Assembly (NCBI GenBank): GCA_016182805.1
Contig: JACPFV010000039.1
Location: forward strand, 1 to 33,869
From: Gammaproteobacteria bacterium
GTDB taxonomy: Bacteria; Pseudomonadota; Gammaproteobacteria; Nevskiales; Nevskiaceae
Direction: 5' to 3'
Length of the DNA: 33,869 nucleotides
Below are positions 31,843-33,869 of the stretch, one piece after another (the stretch's first letter is position 1; every line of letters begins with the position of its first letter). The position numbers and the translations under genes are program-made. The notes beneath the pieces are model-generated. The model was not told the origin of the DNA, ran no database searches, and saw nothing but the letters and a program-made list of their open reading frames with translations.

Positions 31843-31967
31843 AGCAGTTCGCGGCGATCCTCCCGGTACGAATCATCCCTGCCGCGCTGCACAAGACGCG
31901 GCGGGTCCCACAACCTGTGTATTCCGCGCTCCTTCGGGCGATCCCAATCCGATTTCAGGAAACGATG

Positions 31968-32117
31968 ATGAACATCCAGTCCGGCAATCGCGATCTGCGC
32001 CTGCGGTCGAGCGCCTCAGAGACCGCAAATGAAAAGAATATTGATCAACGCGACGCAGCGCGAAGAGCTGCGCGTGGCCATCGTGGATGGCCAGAAGCTG
32101 TTCGACCTCGACATTGA
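31968..32117 (+). CDS. possible leader peptide overlapping the rne start
   Basis: An open frame begins at tandem ATGs (31965 and 31968) with AGGA at 31957-31960, seven bases before the second. This ribosome site is better than that of rne itself. It encodes 49 residues ([18 protein letters not shown] to the end) and runs 89 bases into rne in another frame. In the stretch before rne, 13 of 15 codons after the ATG end in G or C, like real genes here. Translation would place ribosomes across the rne start and could affect its expression. No similarity to a known peptide is recognised, and chance is a real alternative. Confidence 0.35.
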   Translation: MNIQSGNRDLRLRSSASETANEKNIDQRDAARRAARGHRGWPEAVRPRH

Positions 32118-33869
32118 GATCGCGTCGAGAGAGCAGAAGAAAGGCAACGTCTACAAAGCCAAAGTCACCCGCGTCGAGCCCTCGCTCGAAGCCTGCTTCG
32201 TCGAGTACGGCGCCGACCGTCACGGCTTCCTGCCGCTGAAGGAAATCGTGCGCGCCTACTTCAAGTCCGGCGACGGCCGGCAGAACATCCGCGAACTCAT
32301 TTCCGAAGGCCAGGAACTGATCGTCCAGGTCGAGAAGGAAGAGCGCGGCAACAAGGGCGCGGCCCTCACCACCTTCGTCTCCCTGGCCGGCCGCTACCTG
32401 GTCCTGATGCCGAACAACCCCCGCGCCGGCGGCGTGTCCCGCCGCGTGGAGGACGAGCACGAGCGCGACGAGGCGCGCGAGGCGCTCAACCAGCTCAACA
32501 TCCCGGACGGCATGGGCACCATCGTGCGCACCAACGGCATCGGCCGCACCAAGGACGAGTTGCAGTGGGACCTGGATCACCTGGTGGCCTACTGGCAGGC
32601 CATCGAAAAGGAAGCCGCCGCCCGCCCGGCGCCTTTCCTGATCTACCAGGAAAGCAACATCGTCATCCGCGCCTTGCGCGACTACTTCCGCCCGGACATC
32701 GGCGAGATCATCGTCGACAACGCCGACGTCTACGCCGAGGCGCGCGACCACCTGACGTACATGGACCCGCAGAGCCTGCCGCGCCTGAAGCTGTACCAGG
32801 AGCCGGTGCCGCTGTTCTCGCGCTTCCAGGTCGAGTCGCAGATCGAGTCGGCGCACGATCGCGTGGTGCGCCTGCCCTCCGGCGGCGCCATCGTCATCGA
32901 CCACACCGAAGCCCTGACCGCGATCGACATCAACTCGGCCAAGGCCACCGGCGGGCGCGACATCGAGGAAACCGCGCTGCGCACGAACCTGGAGGCCGCG
33001 GACGAGATCGCGCGCCAGTTGCGCCTGCGCGACCTGGGCGGCCTGATCGTGATCGACTTCATCGACATGAACGCGCAGAAGAACCAGCGCCAGGTCGAAG
33101 ATGCCCTGAAGCAGGCCTGCGACGTCGACCGGGCGCGCGTCCAGTTCGGCCGCCTGTCGCGCTTCGGCATGATGGAGATGTCGCGCCAGCGCCTGCGCCC
33201 CTCGCTGGGCGAGCACACCCAGATCTCCTGCCCGCGCTGCTCCGGCCGCGGCCAGATCCGCAGCGTCGAGTCGCTGTCGCTGTCGGTGCTGCGCCTGATC
33301 GAGGAGGAGTGCATGAAGGACCGCACCGGCCGCGTGATCGCGCAGTTGCCGGTGGACGCCGCGACCTTCCTGCTCAACGAAAAGCGCATCCCGCTGGCCG
33401 ACCTCGAGGCGCGCTACCGCACGGCGATCACGCTGGTGCCGAACGAAAGCCTGGATTCGCCGAACTTCGAGATCAAGCGCGTCCGCGCCGACCACCTGAC
33501 GCAGGACCGCAACGACGAGGTCAGCTACAAGCTCCCGCACGATTTCAAGGCGGAAGCGCGCGAGCAGCCGCAGCTCGCCGCCGCGGCCCCGGCCAAGCCG
33601 GCCGCCGAGCCGGCGGTCAAGAGCATCCGGCCGGCGACGCCGCCGCCGGTCCCGGCCGCCGCGCCCGAGCCGGTCGCCGCCGCCGCGCCGCAAGAAGGCT
33701 TCTGGACCAAGATGAAGCGATGGTTCGGCTCCGGCGCTGCGCAAGCGCCCGCGCCGCAGCCGGTCGCCGCGCCGCCCAGGCCGCAGCAGCAGCCGCGGTC
33801 GGAGCATCAGCGCCGCGACCAGCGGCGCGACCACCGCCGCGACGAGCGGCGGGACGAGCGCCGCGACCA
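32029..33869 (+). CDS. rne: ribonuclease E, 3' end cut by the window
   Basis: ATG 32029 opens [17 protein letters not shown], the universal RNase E start, and about 613 residues are present without a stop. The S1 domain ([20 protein letters not shown]), the 5'-sensor/RNase H region and the catalytic aspartates Asp300 ([12 protein letters not shown]) and Asp343 (LIVIDFIDM) are visible, as is the zinc link Cys401/Cys404 in CPRCSGRG that joins dimers. After about residue 510 the sequence becomes low-complexity. [12 protein letters not shown] (residues about 557-568) looks like the amphipathic membrane-binding helix. The last residues are RRDx repeats of the RNA-binding arm. RNase E is the core of the RNA degradosome at the inner membrane. 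The rest of the scaffold is outside the window. Confidence 0.97.
   Translation, partial: MKRILINATQREELRVAIVDGQKLFDLDIEIASREQKKGNVYKAKVTRVEPSLEACFVEYGADRHGFLPLKEIVRAYFKSGDGRQNIRELISEGQELIVQVEKEERGNKGAALTTFVSLAGRYLVLMPNNPRAGGVSRRVEDEHERDEAREALNQLNIPDGMGTIVRTNGIGRTKDELQWDLDHLVAYWQAIEKEAAARPAPFLIYQESNIVIRALRDYFRPDIGEIIVDNADVYAEARDHLTYMDPQSLPRLKLYQEPVPLFSRFQVESQIESAHDRVVRLPSGGAIVIDHTEALTAIDINSAKATGGRDIEETALRTNLEAADEIARQLRLRDLGGLIVIDFIDMNAQKNQRQVEDALKQACDVDRARVQFGRLSRFGMMEMSRQRLRPSLGEHTQISCPRCSGRGQIRSVESLSLSVLRLIEEECMKDRTGRVIAQLPVDAATFLLNEKRIPLADLEARYRTAITLVPNESLDSPNFEIKRVRADHLTQDRNDEVSYKLPHDFKAEAREQPQLAAAAPAKPAAEPAVKSIRPATPPPVPAAAPEPVAAAAPQEGFWTKMKRWFGSGAAQAPAPQPVAAPPRPQQQPRSEHQRRDQRRDHRRDERRDERRD
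33805..33869 (+). repeat. RRDx-coding short tandem repeats in the RNase E tail
   Basis: The last 65 bases are about five copies of a 12-base unit (CGCCGCGACCAG and variants) encoding Arg-Arg-Asp plus one residue (Gln, His or Glu). They lie in the predicted arginine-rich RNA-binding arm of RNase E. Arrays like this can change in copy number by slippage. The array runs past the window edge. Confidence 0.7.

Overview
The window is high-GC, gene-dense chromosomal DNA, with nearly every real codon ending in G or C. The gene orders point to a gammaproteobacterium. barA/gacS lies divergent to cysM with rlmD close by, maf/yceF lies divergent to yceD-rpmF-plsX, rluC lies divergent to rne, and prmB is followed by aroC. 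The nagZ-hpt-methylthioinosine phosphorylase order recalls Xanthomonadales and Pseudomonas relatives. A finer placement (for example Nevskiales or Xanthomonadales) is only a guess. I see no transposase, integrase, CRISPR array, tRNA or rRNA.

Layout. 1-484 (-): 5' part of fadH. 485-805: non-coding, with a lux-box-like dyad and a possible extended -10 in front of luxI. 806-4965 (+): an acyl-homoserine-lactone synthase, a small overlapping unknown gene that looks like a degenerate receiver domain, and a 1010-residue membrane protein joining a FimV-like N-terminus to a catalytically dead tryptophan-synthase-beta-like domain. 4969-5016: long hairpin between convergent genes. 5017-9062 (-): prmB, aroC, an MFS transporter and a crotonase-family enzyme. 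9155-14106 (+): SCO1 and PCuAC copper chaperones, psd, an endoglycoceramidase-like GH5 lipoprotein and bepA. 14131-15615 (-): an orphan ParA-type ATPase and a small lipoprotein. 15742-16743 (+): a FecR-like/SPOR protein.

16750-22972 (-) is a tight eight-gene run in which most starts overlap the preceding stop: cysM, a DEDD exonuclease, rlmD, a CYTH protein, an L,D-transpeptidase without a signal peptide, nagZ, hpt and methylthioinosine phosphorylase. 23023-25674 (+) is a BarA/GacS hybrid kinase. 25691-27526 (-) is yceD-rpmF-plsX, with maf divergent at 27591-28202. 28173-29966 (-) is an LTA-synthase-type alkaline-phosphatase-fold membrane protein, probably with a 5' frameshift. 30151-31748 (-) is rluC followed by a phosphoglycolate-phosphatase-like HAD. 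32029 to the end (+) is rne, cut by the window edge and preceded by a structured leader with a possible small ORF.

How the parts may connect. LuxI releases methylthioadenosine when it makes its signal. Methylthioinosine phosphorylase and Hpt are the steps that return the deaminated product to the purine pool, and BarA/GacS commonly sits above quorum sensing in relatives. The most unusual object is the FimV/TrpB-like pseudoenzyme fusion directly behind the luxI pair. I cannot tell from sequence alone whether that architecture has been described.
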